NCBI GenBank assembly: GCA_016861165.1 | Contig: BOKV01000007.1 | Coordinates: 62,001 to 126,000 of the forward strand | Direction: 5' to 3' | From: Alphaproteobacteria bacterium | Lineage (GTDB): Bacteria; Pseudomonadota; Alphaproteobacteria; Rhizobiales; Rhizobiaceae | DNA length: 64,000 bases | Shown: positions 17,456 to 25,971 of the stretch, piece by piece | How positions within the stretch are numbered: position 1 is the stretch's first letter | Layout: each line of letters starts with the position of its first letter | Notes under the pieces: generated by a model | Databases searched by the model: none | Seen by the model: the letters and a program-made list of their open reading frames with translations, nothing else | Told to the model about the DNA's origin: nothing | Translations under genes and position numbers: made by a program

Positions 17456-18352
17456 ATGAGCGACCGCGTCGAACCGCGCCAGGCGGACATCGCTTACGAG
17501 ACCGACCAGCCGGTGCTCTACGAGAGCGAAGGCCCGATCGCCTGGCTGACCCTCAACCGCCCCGCCTATCACAACGCCCAGAACTCGCAGATGACCTACG
17601 CGCTCGACGATGCCTTCAAGCGCGCCGTCGACGACGACGCGGCGCGGGTGATCATCCTCCGCGCCGCCGGCAAGCACTTCTCGGCCGGCCATGACATCGG
17701 CTCGCCCGGGCGCGACGTGACCAGAAGCTTCGAGCGGCGCCTGCTGCTGGCCGATCACGTCAACAAGCCCGGCGCCGAGCTGCTCTACACCCGCGAGCAC
17801 GAGGTCTATCTGGGTATGTGCCGGCGCTGGCGCGAGGTGCCCAAGCCGACGATCGCGCTGGTCCAAGGCGCCTGCATCGCCGGCGGGCTGATGCTGGCCT
17901 GGGTGTGCGACTTCATCATCGCCTCGGCCGACGCCTATTTCCAGGACCCGGTCGTCCGCATGGGAATACCGGGTGTGGAATATTTCGCCCACGCCTTCGA
18001 ACTGCCGCCGCGCGTCGCCAAGGAGTTCCTCATGCTCGGCGAGCGCATGTCGGCCGAGCGCGCCCACCATTTCGGCATGGTCAACCGTGTGGTCGCGCGC
18101 GACACCCTCGAGGCGGCCGGCCGCGAGATGGCGATGAAGCTTGCCGCCCACCCGTGCCTCGGCCTGTGGCTCGCCAAGCAGGCGGTCAACCATGTCGAGG
18201 ACCTGCGCGGCAAGCGCGCGGCGATGGACGCGCATTTCCACATGCACCACTTCGCCCATGCGCAGAACGACCTGACAACCGGCGACCGGCTCGGCGGCCA
18301 GGATGCCAGGAGCATGGCCGCGGCCAACAAGCGAGATGCCGGCGAGAGCTGA
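17456..18352 (+). CDS. Enoyl-CoA hydratase/isomerase family protein
   Basis: This 298-residue crotonase has the oxyanion-hole segments HFSAGHDIG (about residues 76-84) and CIAGGLMLAWVCDF (about 140-153). The NRPAYHNAQN and FSAGHD features recall EchA13-like hydratases rather than classical FadB. AAGGAG precedes the ATG. It is first in a six-gene operon with two acyl-CoA dehydrogenases, FadA6, a hexapeptide protein and an SDR. Hydration in the late steroid-ring pathway is inferred. Confidence 0.88.
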   Translation: MSDRVEPRQADIAYETDQPVLYESEGPIAWLTLNRPAYHNAQNSQMTYALDDAFKRAVDDDAARVIILRAAGKHFSAGHDIGSPGRDVTRSFERRLLLADHVNKPGAELLYTREHEVYLGMCRRWREVPKPTIALVQGACIAGGLMLAWVCDFIIASADAYFQDPVVRMGIPGVEYFAHAFELPPRVAKEFLMLGERMSAERAHHFGMVNRVVARDTLEAAGREMAMKLAAHPCLGLWLAKQAVNHVEDLRGKRAAMDAHFHMHHFAHAQNDLTTGDRLGGQDARSMAAANKRDAGES

Positions 18353-18361
18353 GGGGCGGCA

Positions 18362-19522
18362 TTGCGGCTGAGATACTCTCCCGAGGAAGAAACGTTTCGC
18401 GCCGAAGTGCGCGGCTGGATGGAGGCCAACGTGCCGTCCTCGCCGCTGCCCTCCTTCGACGCCAGCCGCGAGGGCTTCGAGGCGCACCGGGCGTGGGAAC
18501 GCACGCTCAACCAGGGCCGCTGGAGCATGGTCACCTGGCCGGAGGACTATGGCGGGCGCGGCCTCGACCTCATCGGCTGGCTGATCTTCGAGGAGGAATA
18601 CTGGCGCGCCGGCGCACCGCAGCGGGTCAACCAGAATGGCATCTTCCTGCTCGGGCCGACGCTGATGGAGTTCGGAACAGCCGAGCAGAAGGCGCGCTTC
18701 CTGCCGAGGATGGCGTCGGGCGACGAGGTCTGGGCGCAGGCATGGTCGGAGCCGCAGGCCGGCAGCGATCTCGCCGCCGTCAGGGCGAGCGCGACGCGCG
18801 ACGGCGACGACTACGTCCTGTCCGGGCACAAGATCTGGTCCTCCCGCGCGGTCTTCGCCGACTGGGCCTTCGGCCTGTTCCGCACCGATCCGGGCGCGGA
18901 GCGCCACAAGGGTCTGTCGCTGATCCTGTTCCCGCTGACCGCGCCCGGCATTCGCGTCCAGCCGATCGCCCAGATCGACGGCGAGACGGGCTTTGCCGAA
19001 ATCTTCCTCGACGATGTCCGCGTTCCCGCCTTCAACCGGTTGGGCGAGGACGGCGACGGCTGGCGCATCTGCATGGCCACGGCCGGCTTCGAACGCGGCC
19101 TGATGCTGCGCTCGCCGGCGCGCTTCCAGCAGGCGGCCAAACGGCTGGTCGAACTTTACCGGGCGCATCAACAAGAATGCGGGCCGGAGACGGAGGCGGC
19201 GGTGCTGCAATCCTTCATGGATGCCGAGGCCTATGCGCTGTCCATCTACGAGACCGCCTCGCGGCTGCGCGCCGGCGGCGCGATCGGGGCGGAAGCCTCG
19301 ACCAGCAAGGTGTTCTGGTCGGAGCTCGATGTCGCGTTGCATCGCACGGCGCTGTCGATCCTCGGCACGCGTGCCGAACTGCTGCGGGCCGCGCCCGAAG
19401 CCGGCGATGCCGGCCGCTGGCTTGACGGCTACCTCTTCGCGCTCGCCGGGCCGATCTATGCCGGCGCCAACGAAATCCAGAAGAACATCATCGCCGAGCG
19501 CGTGCTCGGCCTGCCGAGGTGA
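18362..19522 (+). CDS. Acyl-CoA dehydrogenase, large-type subunit
   Basis: This is a 386-residue FAD enzyme subunit of the FadE26/FadE30-like class. The flavin-binding stretch AWSEPQAGSDL and the C-terminal NEIQKNIIAERVLGLPR are present. The usual YEG catalytic Glu is replaced (IYAGANEIQ); the Glu in GFERGLMLR may be the base, as described for some steroid acyl-CoA dehydrogenases. The start is the TTG at 18362, nine bases after the preceding stop, with GAGGGG upstream. It is followed at once by a second subunit gene, so an alpha2-beta2 heteromer is expected. Confidence 0.88.
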   Translation: MRLRYSPEEETFRAEVRGWMEANVPSSPLPSFDASREGFEAHRAWERTLNQGRWSMVTWPEDYGGRGLDLIGWLIFEEEYWRAGAPQRVNQNGIFLLGPTLMEFGTAEQKARFLPRMASGDEVWAQAWSEPQAGSDLAAVRASATRDGDDYVLSGHKIWSSRAVFADWAFGLFRTDPGAERHKGLSLILFPLTAPGIRVQPIAQIDGETGFAEIFLDDVRVPAFNRLGEDGDGWRICMATAGFERGLMLRSPARFQQAAKRLVELYRAHQQECGPETEAAVLQSFMDAEAYALSIYETASRLRAGGAIGAEASTSKVFWSELDVALHRTALSILGTRAELLRAAPEAGDAGRWLDGYLFALAGPIYAGANEIQKNIIAERVLGLPR

Positions 19523-19528
19523 GAACCC

Positions 19529-20584
19529 GTGGATTTCCGCTTCAGCGACGAGCAGCAGATGATGGCCGACTCCGTGCGCGGCCTGCTCGCCGATCTCTGC
19601 CGGCCGGCCGACCTGCGCCGGCTGCTGCGCTCGGGCGCGGCACGCGACGAGCAGCGCTGGGCGGCGATCGTCGGCCTCGGCCTGGCCGGTGCCCTCGTGC
19701 CCGAGGAGAAGGGTGGCCTCGGGCTCGCGCCCGCGGATTTCGTGCTGGTCGCCGAGGCCTGCGGCTATGCCTGCCTGCCGGAGCCGCTGGTCGAAAATGC
19801 CGGCGTCGCCGTGCCGCTGCTGGCGCAGGCCGCCCCCGGCCATGCGGCGCTCGCGCGGGCGTTGGCCGGTGAGATCACGGTCGCCGCCGCCCACCCGCTC
19901 AATCCGTTCATCGCCGACGCCGACACCGCCGGCGTGATCCTGGTCGAACGCGACGGCGCGCTGCTGCTCGTCAGTCCGGCCGATGCCCGGCTCGCCGTCC
20001 AGCCGAGCATCGATCCCTTCCGCCGGTTGTTCACAGTCGAGTTCGCGCCGAAGGCGGCAACGCCGGTCGCCGGGGCGGATGAGGCGGCAGCGCTGCTCGA
20101 CGCCGCGCTCGACCGGGGCGCGCTGTTTGTCGCCGCCCAGCTCCTCGGCATCGCCCAGCGCTGCGTCGACCTCGCGGCGGCCTACGCCAGGGAACGCCAC
20201 CAGTTCGGCCGGCCGATCGGCTCCTTCCAGGCGGTCAAGCACCATCTTGCTGCCGCGCAGGTGAAAATCGCGTTCGCCCGGCCCGTGGTCTACGCGGCCG
20301 CCGCCGAGCAGCCGCGGGGCGACCTCCATTCGCGCGCCCGCGTCTCGCACGCCAAGCTGGCGGCGGGGGCGGCGGCCGATCTGTCCGCCCGCACGGCGAT
20401 CCAGATCCATGGCGCGATGGGCTATTCCTGGGAGGTGGACGTCCATTTCTTCCTCAAGCGGGCGCTGGCGCTCGACGCCTGGTGGGGGACGGCGGCCTTC
20501 CACCGCCGCCGCGTCGCCGAAAGGGTGTTCGGCGGCCGGCTCGGACCCGAACGCACATTCGCCAGGGAGCGCCACGATGCCTGA
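19529..20584 (+). CDS. Acyl-CoA dehydrogenase, partner subunit
   Basis: This is a 351-residue acyl-CoA dehydrogenase-like protein with a shortened middle domain. It keeps the flavin contact RHQFGRPIGSFQAVKH and the C-terminal QIHGAMGYSWEVD. It starts with GTG six bases after the first subunit and overlaps fadA6 by 8 bases. Paired genes of this shape encode heterotetrameric dehydrogenases in actinobacterial steroid clusters (FadE31/32/33 type). Substrate inferred: a ring-opened or side-chain acyl-CoA. Confidence 0.87.
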   Translation: MDFRFSDEQQMMADSVRGLLADLCRPADLRRLLRSGAARDEQRWAAIVGLGLAGALVPEEKGGLGLAPADFVLVAEACGYACLPEPLVENAGVAVPLLAQAAPGHAALARALAGEITVAAAHPLNPFIADADTAGVILVERDGALLLVSPADARLAVQPSIDPFRRLFTVEFAPKAATPVAGADEAAALLDAALDRGALFVAAQLLGIAQRCVDLAAAYARERHQFGRPIGSFQAVKHHLAAAQVKIAFARPVVYAAAAEQPRGDLHSRARVSHAKLAAGAAADLSARTAIQIHGAMGYSWEVDVHFFLKRALALDAWWGTAAFHRRRVAERVFGGRLGPERTFARERHDA

Positions 20585-21728
20585 AGCCTTCATCATCGAT
20601 GCCGTGCGCACGCCGGTCGGCCGCAAGAAGGGATCGCTGGCGGGCGTGCATTCGGCCGATCTCGGCGCCGTGCCGATCCGCGCCCTGATCGAGCGCACCG
20701 GCGTCGATCCCGGCGCCGTCGACGACGTGATCTATGGCTGCACCGATACGATCGGCAGCCAGGCCGGCGACATCGCGCGCACCGCATGGCTGGTGGCGGG
20801 CATGCCCGAGCATGTGCCCGGCGTCACGGTCGACCGCCAGTGCGGCTCGGCGCAGCAGGCCGTTCATTTCGCCGCGCTCGGCGTGATGAGCGGGGTCCAG
20901 GACCTGGTGGTGGCCGGCGGCGTCCAGAACATGAACGCGATTCCCATCTCGGCGGCGATGATCGTCGGCCAGCAGTTCGGCTTCCCGACGCCGTTTGCCA
21001 CCTCGCCCGGCTGGCTCGCCCGCTACGGAGATCAGGAGGTGAGCCAGTTCCGCTCGGCCGAGATGATCGCCGAGCGCTGGCACTGCTCGCGCGAGGAGAT
21101 GGAGCGCTTCGCGCTCGAAAGCCACCGCCGGGCGATCGACGCCGTCGATTCGGGCCGCTTCGCCGGCGAGATCGCGCCGGTCGGCGATTTGGCCGTCGAC
21201 GAGACGCCGCGCCGCGACACCAGCCTGGCCAGGATGGCCGAACTCAAACCGCTGGTCGAAGGCGGCCGGGTGACGGCCGGCGTCGCCAGCCAGAACGCCG
21301 ACGCGGCGGCGGCGCTGCTGATCGCCTCGGAACGCGCGCTGCGCCAGCACCGGCTCACGCCGCGGGCGCGCATCCATCACATCAGCGTGCGCGCCGCCGA
21401 TCCGGTCTGGATGCTGACGGCGCCGATCCCGGCGACGCGCCACGCGCTCGACAGGGCCGGGCTGAGGATCGACGACATCGACCTGTTCGAATGCAACGAG
21501 GCCTTCGCCGCCATCCCGCTCGCCTGGATGAAGGAGATCGGCGTCCCGCGCGAGAAGGTCAACGTCAATGGCGGCGCGATCGCGCTCGGCCATCCGATCG
21601 GAGCCACCGGCGCCCGCATCATGACGACGCTGCTCAACGAACTGGAGCGACGCGGCGGCCGCTACGGCCTGCAGACCATGTGCGAGGGCGGCGGCCAGGC
21701 CAACGTCACCATCATCGAGAGGCTCTGA
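20577..21728 (+). CDS. fadA6: Acetyl-CoA acyltransferase, FadA6-type thiolase
   Basis: This 383-residue thiolase has Cys89 in DRQCGSAQQ, NEAFA, the His loop GHPIGATGA and the second Cys in MCEGGG. Long stretches (AGGVQNM, QFGF, YGDQE, ARIHHIS, ADPVWMLT) match what I remember of mycobacterial FadA6, which cleaves the ring-opened dioxo-diacid CoA after IpdAB. The ATG at 20577 overlaps the dehydrogenase gene. This is one of the clearest markers that the island handles steroid C/D-ring intermediates. Confidence 0.93.
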   Translation: MPEAFIIDAVRTPVGRKKGSLAGVHSADLGAVPIRALIERTGVDPGAVDDVIYGCTDTIGSQAGDIARTAWLVAGMPEHVPGVTVDRQCGSAQQAVHFAALGVMSGVQDLVVAGGVQNMNAIPISAAMIVGQQFGFPTPFATSPGWLARYGDQEVSQFRSAEMIAERWHCSREEMERFALESHRRAIDAVDSGRFAGEIAPVGDLAVDETPRRDTSLARMAELKPLVEGGRVTAGVASQNADAAAALLIASERALRQHRLTPRARIHHISVRAADPVWMLTAPIPATRHALDRAGLRIDDIDLFECNEAFAAIPLAWMKEIGVPREKVNVNGGAIALGHPIGATGARIMTTLLNELERRGGRYGLQTMCEGGGQANVTIIERL

Positions 21729-21732
21729 CGCC

Positions 21733-22335
21733 ATGCCCTGCTACGCCTTCGAGGGCATCCGCCCGGTGGTTGATCCGACCGCTTTCCTGCATACGACCGC
21801 CGTGCTGATCGGCGACGTCACCGTCGGCCCGCGCTGCTACATCGGCCCGCACGCCGCGTTGCGCGGCGATTTCGGCCGCATCACGGTCGAGGGCGATTCG
21901 AGCATCCAGGACTGCTGTACGCTGCACACCGGCGCCGGTTCCGACTGCATCGTCCGGCGCGGGGCGACGATCGGCCACGGCGCGGTCCTGCACGGCTGCA
22001 CCATCGGCGTGAACGCGCTCATCGGCATGAACAGCGTCGTCCTCGACGGCGCCGTGATCGGCGAGGACAGCCTCGTCGCGGCGCTGAGCCTGGTCAAGAA
22101 CGACGCGCTGATGCCGGACCGCTACCTGATCGCCGGCAACCCGGCCCGCGCCGTCAGGGTGCTGCCGGAAGCGGCGATCCTGTGGCGCAATGACGGCGAC
22201 GGCGAATACCAGCGCCTGGCCGACCGCTGTCTTGCCGGCCTGGTCGAATGCGAGCCGCTGGCCGAGCCGGAGCCGGACCGGCGCCGCAACGCGGGCGAGG
22301 CGCGGGCGGTGCGCCTGTCAACCGGGGCGAGATAG
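21733..22335 (+). CDS. Gamma-carbonic-anhydrase-like hexapeptide protein, PaaY/CaiE family
   Basis: This is a 200-residue left-handed beta-helix protein built from hexapeptide repeats (such as IGDVTVGPRCYIGP) with metal-site His residues (TLHTGAG, IGHGAVLHG). PaaY of phenylacetate degradation hydrolyses dead-end CoA adducts, and a similar clearing role is plausible here. It lies four bases after fadA6 and 12 bases before an SDR. The last 40 residues are rich in Arg and Glu and not part of the helix. Confidence 0.85.
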   Translation: MPCYAFEGIRPVVDPTAFLHTTAVLIGDVTVGPRCYIGPHAALRGDFGRITVEGDSSIQDCCTLHTGAGSDCIVRRGATIGHGAVLHGCTIGVNALIGMNSVVLDGAVIGEDSLVAALSLVKNDALMPDRYLIAGNPARAVRVLPEAAILWRNDGDGEYQRLADRCLAGLVECEPLAEPEPDRRRNAGEARAVRLSTGAR

Positions 22336-22347
22336 GGGAAGGACGCG

Positions 22348-23256
22348 ATGGACGGCATCTGTCGGGACCGCGTGGCCATCGTCACCGGCGCCGGGCGCGG
22401 GCTCGGCCGCGCCTATGCGCTCGCGCTGGCGGCCGACGGCGCGAAGGTCGTCGTCAACGATCTCGGCGTCGGCACCCATGGCGACACCACCGGCGAGATG
22501 CCAGCCGACGCGGTGGTGGCCGAGATCAGGGCCATGGGCGGGGCGGCCGTCGCCAGCCATGACGACGTCGCCGACTGGGACGGGGCGGGGCGCATCGTGA
22601 AGACCGCGCTCGATGCCTTCGGCCGGCTCGACGCGGTGGTCAACAATGCCGGCTTCGTGCGCGACCGCATGTTCGTTTCCTGCACGCCGGAGGAATGGGA
22701 CGCGGTCATCCGCGTCCACCTGCGCGGCCATTTCTGTATCAGCCGCCACGCCGTTGACCACTGGCGCGCCGAGGCCAAGGCCGGCCGCCCAGCCGACGCG
22801 CGCATCATCAACACCTCGTCCGGCGCCGGCCTGCAGGGCAGCGTCGGCCAGAGCGCCTATTCGGCGGCCAAGGCCGGAATTGCCACGCTGACGCTGGTGC
22901 AGGCGGCCGAACTCGCCCGCTATGGCATCACGGCCAACGGGCTCGCGCCCAACGCCCGCACCCGGATGACCGAGACCGCTTTCGCCGAAGCGATGAAGCC
23001 GAAGGAGGGCGAGTTCGACATATTCGCCCCGGAAAACACGGCACCGCTGGTGGTCTGGCTGTGCAGCGAACGCTCGGCCGGCGTCACCGGACAGGTCTTC
23101 GAGCTGATCGGCGGCAAGGTCCGCGTCTGCCTCGGCTGGAACGACGGGCCCGAAGCCGACAAGGGCGCGCGCTGGGAGGCGGCCGAGATCGGCGAAACGA
23201 TCATCGAGCTGCTGGCGAGGCGTCCGCCGGCCAAGCCGGTCTACGGCGCGGGCTGA
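22348..23256 (+). CDS. SDR-family hydroxyacyl-CoA dehydrogenase
   Basis: This is a 302-residue SDR with TGAGRGLGRAYA, VVVND, NNAG and the catalytic Ser-Tyr-Lys (NTSSG, YSAAK). The VVVND after the first beta-alpha unit and the C-terminal extension resemble the 3-hydroxyacyl-CoA dehydrogenase domain of peroxisomal multifunctional enzyme type 2. It ends the fadA6 operon, convergent with the CoA ligase gene. Oxidation of a hydroxyacyl-CoA before thiolysis is the likely step. Confidence 0.85.
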   Translation: MDGICRDRVAIVTGAGRGLGRAYALALAADGAKVVVNDLGVGTHGDTTGEMPADAVVAEIRAMGGAAVASHDDVADWDGAGRIVKTALDAFGRLDAVVNNAGFVRDRMFVSCTPEEWDAVIRVHLRGHFCISRHAVDHWRAEAKAGRPADARIINTSSGAGLQGSVGQSAYSAAKAGIATLTLVQAAELARYGITANGLAPNARTRMTETAFAEAMKPKEGEFDIFAPENTAPLVVWLCSERSAGVTGQVFELIGGKVRVCLGWNDGPEADKGARWEAAEIGETIIELLARRPPAKPVYGAG

Positions 23257-23287
23257 CGGCGGTTCGGCGCCGGGCTCCCACCCGCGA

Positions 23288-24865
23288 TCAACGCGCCTGC
23301 TCGCGCAGCCGGTCCTTGACAACCTTGCCCTGCGGGCTCACCGGCAGCGACTGGCAAAACTCGATCGAGCGCGGCACCTTGAAGTTGGCAATATTGGCGC
23401 GCGCCCAGTCGATCAGTTCCTCTTGCGTGGCCGAGGTGCCGGGCCGCAGCACGACAAACGCCTTGCCCACCTCGCCGAGCCGCTCGTCGGGCACGCCGAT
23501 GACGGCGATCTGGCCGACGGCCGGATGCGCGCTCATCAGGCGCTCGATCTCGGCCGGGTAGCAGTTGAAGCCGCCGGTGATATACATGTCCTTCAGCCGG
23601 TCCTCGATGCGCAGATTGCCGTCGGCGTCGAACCAGCCGACGTCGCCGGTGTGCAGCCAGCCATCGGCATCGATGGTCCTGGCGGTGGCCTCGGGGTCGT
23701 TGAAATAGCCGCGCATGGTGATGTAGCCGCGGATGACCACTTCGCCCGGTTCGCCGGCGGGCAGGAGCGTGCCGCCCTCGCCCATGATGCGAACCTCGGT
23801 ATCGGGGAAGGGCTTGCCGCAGGTGTTGGCGATCACTTCGGCGTCGTCATCGGCGCTGCACATGGTACCGTAGCCACCGCACTCGGTCAGGCCGTAGCCG
23901 TTGACGACGCCGGCGAAGCCGAGCTCGGATCGCATGCGGCGGATCAGCGTTGCGGGCACGACCGAACCGCCGGTGATGCCGAGCCGCAGGCTGTTGGTGT
24001 CGAACCGGGCCCGCCGCGGATGCTGCAGCATGCCGTGGAAGATCGCCGGCGGCCCCGGGATCACGCTCACCCGGTCGCCCGCGACCCGGCGCAGGATCTC
24101 GTCGGGATCATAGGTCAGGTGCGGCAGCAGCACCGCGCCGCGCATCAGCGCGACGATGGCGCCGGAGCGATAGCCGAAGGCGTGGAAGAAGGGTGGGATG
24201 ACCAGAATGCGGTCGCCACGGCGGATGCCGACGCGGGTGGCCCAGGCGTCGATGGCGCGCAGGCACTGGCGATGGGCGTACATCACGCCCTTCGGGTGGC
24301 CGGTGGTCCCCGACGTGAACAGCATGTCGCAGAGATCGTCGGGGCCGACGGTGGCCAGCCGCGCGTCGAGCTCGGCCTCGCTGACGGCATCGGCCCGTGC
24401 CAGGAACGTCTCCCAGGCGGTCTCGCGCTGACGGGCGCCATCAAACACGACAATGGCACGCAATCGCGCCCGCGTTTGCGCGTCCAGCATGTCGGGATAA
24501 TACCGGCCGAGGAACTCGCCGACGCACAGCATCATCGAGGCGCCGCTGCGCGCGACAAGCTCGGCCACCTCGGTGCCCTTGAACCGCGTCGAGCAGGGGA
24601 TCAGCACGGCCCCGGCGCTGAGGAGGCCGAGCGCGGACGCAAACCACTTCCACGAGTTGGGGCCCCAGATCATCACCCGGTCGCCCCTGGCAACGCCGCA
24701 GGCGATGAACGCCCGGGCGATGCGGCGGCGCAGCCGGTCGAGCTCGACGAAGGAGATCGCGACGCCCGCATCCTCGATGGCCACGTCGTCGCCATAGGCC
24801 TGCGCAGCACGCGCGCAGAGGTCCGGGATGGTGGTGAAGTCGAGGATCGGGCTTCCGGTCGTCAT
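23288..24865 (-). CDS. fadD3: Acyl-CoA synthetase, FadD3-like (HIP-CoA ligase)
   Basis: This is a 525-residue class I adenylate-forming ligase. The P-loop LFTSGTTGHPKGVMYAH, the VNGYGLTECGG motif, HTGDVGWFD, the hinge IEDRLKDMYITGGFNCYPAE and the C-terminal Lys in SPQGKVVKD are all present. The FNCYPAEIERL region and ANIANFKVPR are like FadD3, which activates the C/D-ring propionate HIP in mycobacteria. It stands alone, transcribed away from an SDR, with an island motif about 95 bases upstream. Substrate is inferred from the pathway partners. Confidence 0.85.
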   Translation of the reverse strand: MTTGSPILDFTTIPDLCARAAQAYGDDVAIEDAGVAISFVELDRLRRRIARAFIACGVARGDRVMIWGPNSWKWFASALGLLSAGAVLIPCSTRFKGTEVAELVARSGASMMLCVGEFLGRYYPDMLDAQTRARLRAIVVFDGARQRETAWETFLARADAVSEAELDARLATVGPDDLCDMLFTSGTTGHPKGVMYAHRQCLRAIDAWATRVGIRRGDRILVIPPFFHAFGYRSGAIVALMRGAVLLPHLTYDPDEILRRVAGDRVSVIPGPPAIFHGMLQHPRRARFDTNSLRLGITGGSVVPATLIRRMRSELGFAGVVNGYGLTECGGYGTMCSADDDAEVIANTCGKPFPDTEVRIMGEGGTLLPAGEPGEVVIRGYITMRGYFNDPEATARTIDADGWLHTGDVGWFDADGNLRIEDRLKDMYITGGFNCYPAEIERLMSAHPAVGQIAVIGVPDERLGEVGKAFVVLRPGTSATQEELIDWARANIANFKVPRSIEFCQSLPVSPQGKVVKDRLREQAR

Positions 24866-24958
24866 CTGGCATCCGTCAGGCGTTGGCAGGCGTTGGGCCG
24901 CGGCGGGCTTTCGCGCCTTCCGCCGCCCACCCGACCGTAGGCTGGGCCGGCGCGGCGC

Positions 24959-24978
24959 GCATCGTCCGAAGGGACGAA
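24959..24978 (-). promoter_or_regulatory. Island motif between fadD3-like gene and divergent SDR
   Basis: GCATCGTCCGAAGGGACGAA differs from the consensus at one position. It lies in the 220-base divergent gap, 95 bases from the ligase start and about 110 from the SDR start at 25086. Read towards the ligase it has the same orientation as the other copies. It could serve both genes. Confidence 0.78.
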
Positions 24979-25085
24979 TTGCCGCGTCCACGGTCATTCT
25001 AGACCCGATGGCGGCAGGCCGCGCCAGGCGGCATCTCTTGAACGGAGCAAAACCAACGAGCGAGCGCCGATCCCTCCAGCCCGCC

Positions 25086-25859
25086 ATGTCCGGCCGGGTC
25101 GCCATCATCACCGGCGGCACCCGGGGCATCGGGCGCGCCATTGCCGAGGCCTTCCTGGCGGCGGGCGCGACCGTGGCCGTGTGCGGGCGCTCCGAGCCCA
25201 AGGTGCTGCCCGAGGGTGGTGGCCGCCCTGCCACCTTCCACCGCTGCGACGTGCGTGACGCCGCCGCCTGCCGTGCCTTCGTCGATAGTGTGGGCGAAGC
25301 GCACGGGCGCATCGATGTCCTGGTCAACAATGCCGGCGGCTCGCCTCCGGCCGAGGCCGCCACGGCCTCGCCGCGCTTCACCGAGGCGATCATTGCCCTC
25401 AACCTGACCGCCCCGCTGCACATGTGCCAGGCCGTCCACCGCTGGATGGCCGCCCATCCGGAGGGCGGCGTCATCATCAACATCGCCAGCGTCGCCGGCC
25501 AGCGCCCGGCGCCGGGCGCGGCCGCCTACGGAGCGGCCAAGGCCGGCCTGCTCAACCTGACCGCCAGCCTCGCCCAGGAATGGGGCCCGAAGATCCGGGT
25601 CAACGCGATTGTCGCCGGCCTGATGCTGACGGAACAGGCCGAGCTAAGCTACGGATCGGCCGGCGCCCAGGCGGAGCTGGCGGCGGCGCTGCCGCTGCGG
25701 CGCATGGGCCGCGGCGACGACATCGCCGACGCCGCGCTGTTCCTGGCCTCGGAGATGGCGACCTTCGTCAGCGGCGCCACGCTGGAGGTGCACGGCGGCG
25801 GCGAGCCGCCGCTGTTCCTCGACATCCTGCGCCGCCACGCGGCCACCGGGCAGGGCTGA
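25086..25859 (+). CDS. SDR-family oxidoreductase
   Basis: This is a 257-residue classical SDR: TGGTRGIG, CDVRD, NNAGG, NIAS and YGAAK are in order, and the C-terminus ends beyond VHGGGEPPLF. The ATG at 25086 begins the domain; an in-frame ATG at 25008 would add 26 residues without SDR features. It is a candidate for a ring-alcohol dehydrogenation such as the IpdF step, but the sequence does not settle that. It runs towards the periplasmic binding protein gene. Confidence 0.82.
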   Translation: MSGRVAIITGGTRGIGRAIAEAFLAAGATVAVCGRSEPKVLPEGGGRPATFHRCDVRDAAACRAFVDSVGEAHGRIDVLVNNAGGSPPAEAATASPRFTEAIIALNLTAPLHMCQAVHRWMAAHPEGGVIINIASVAGQRPAPGAAAYGAAKAGLLNLTASLAQEWGPKIRVNAIVAGLMLTEQAELSYGSAGAQAELAAALPLRRMGRGDDIADAALFLASEMATFVSGATLEVHGGGEPPLFLDILRRHAATGQG

Positions 25860-25895
25860 GCGCGGCCCGCCGCCGCCATGACCACCCGTCAATCC

Positions 25896-25915
25896 ATAGT
25901 CTGATTGAATGATGC
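25896..25915 (+). promoter_or_regulatory. Weak island-motif copy before the binding-protein gene
   Basis: ATAGTCTGATTGAATGATGC matches the reversed element at 13 of 20 positions. It points towards the gene and ends 57 bases before the ATG at 25972, the same spacing as the good copies. The spacing is why I list it despite the mismatches. Confidence 0.4.
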
Positions 25916-25971
25916 CTCCCGCCGCGGCGCGATGTCTAGTCGACGCGCATTTCCCTAGGTGGAGGAACCCC

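Noticed and set aside
17387-20698. Minus-strand open frame of over 1100 codons across the crotonase and dehydrogenase genes
   Set aside because: The plus-strand frames encode well-known families. The opposite frame stays open because of codon bias at high GC.
24959-24978. Reading the island motif as a sigma-54 promoter
   Set aside because: GG and GC pairs occur by chance. The GG-N10-GC spacing is not kept across copies.
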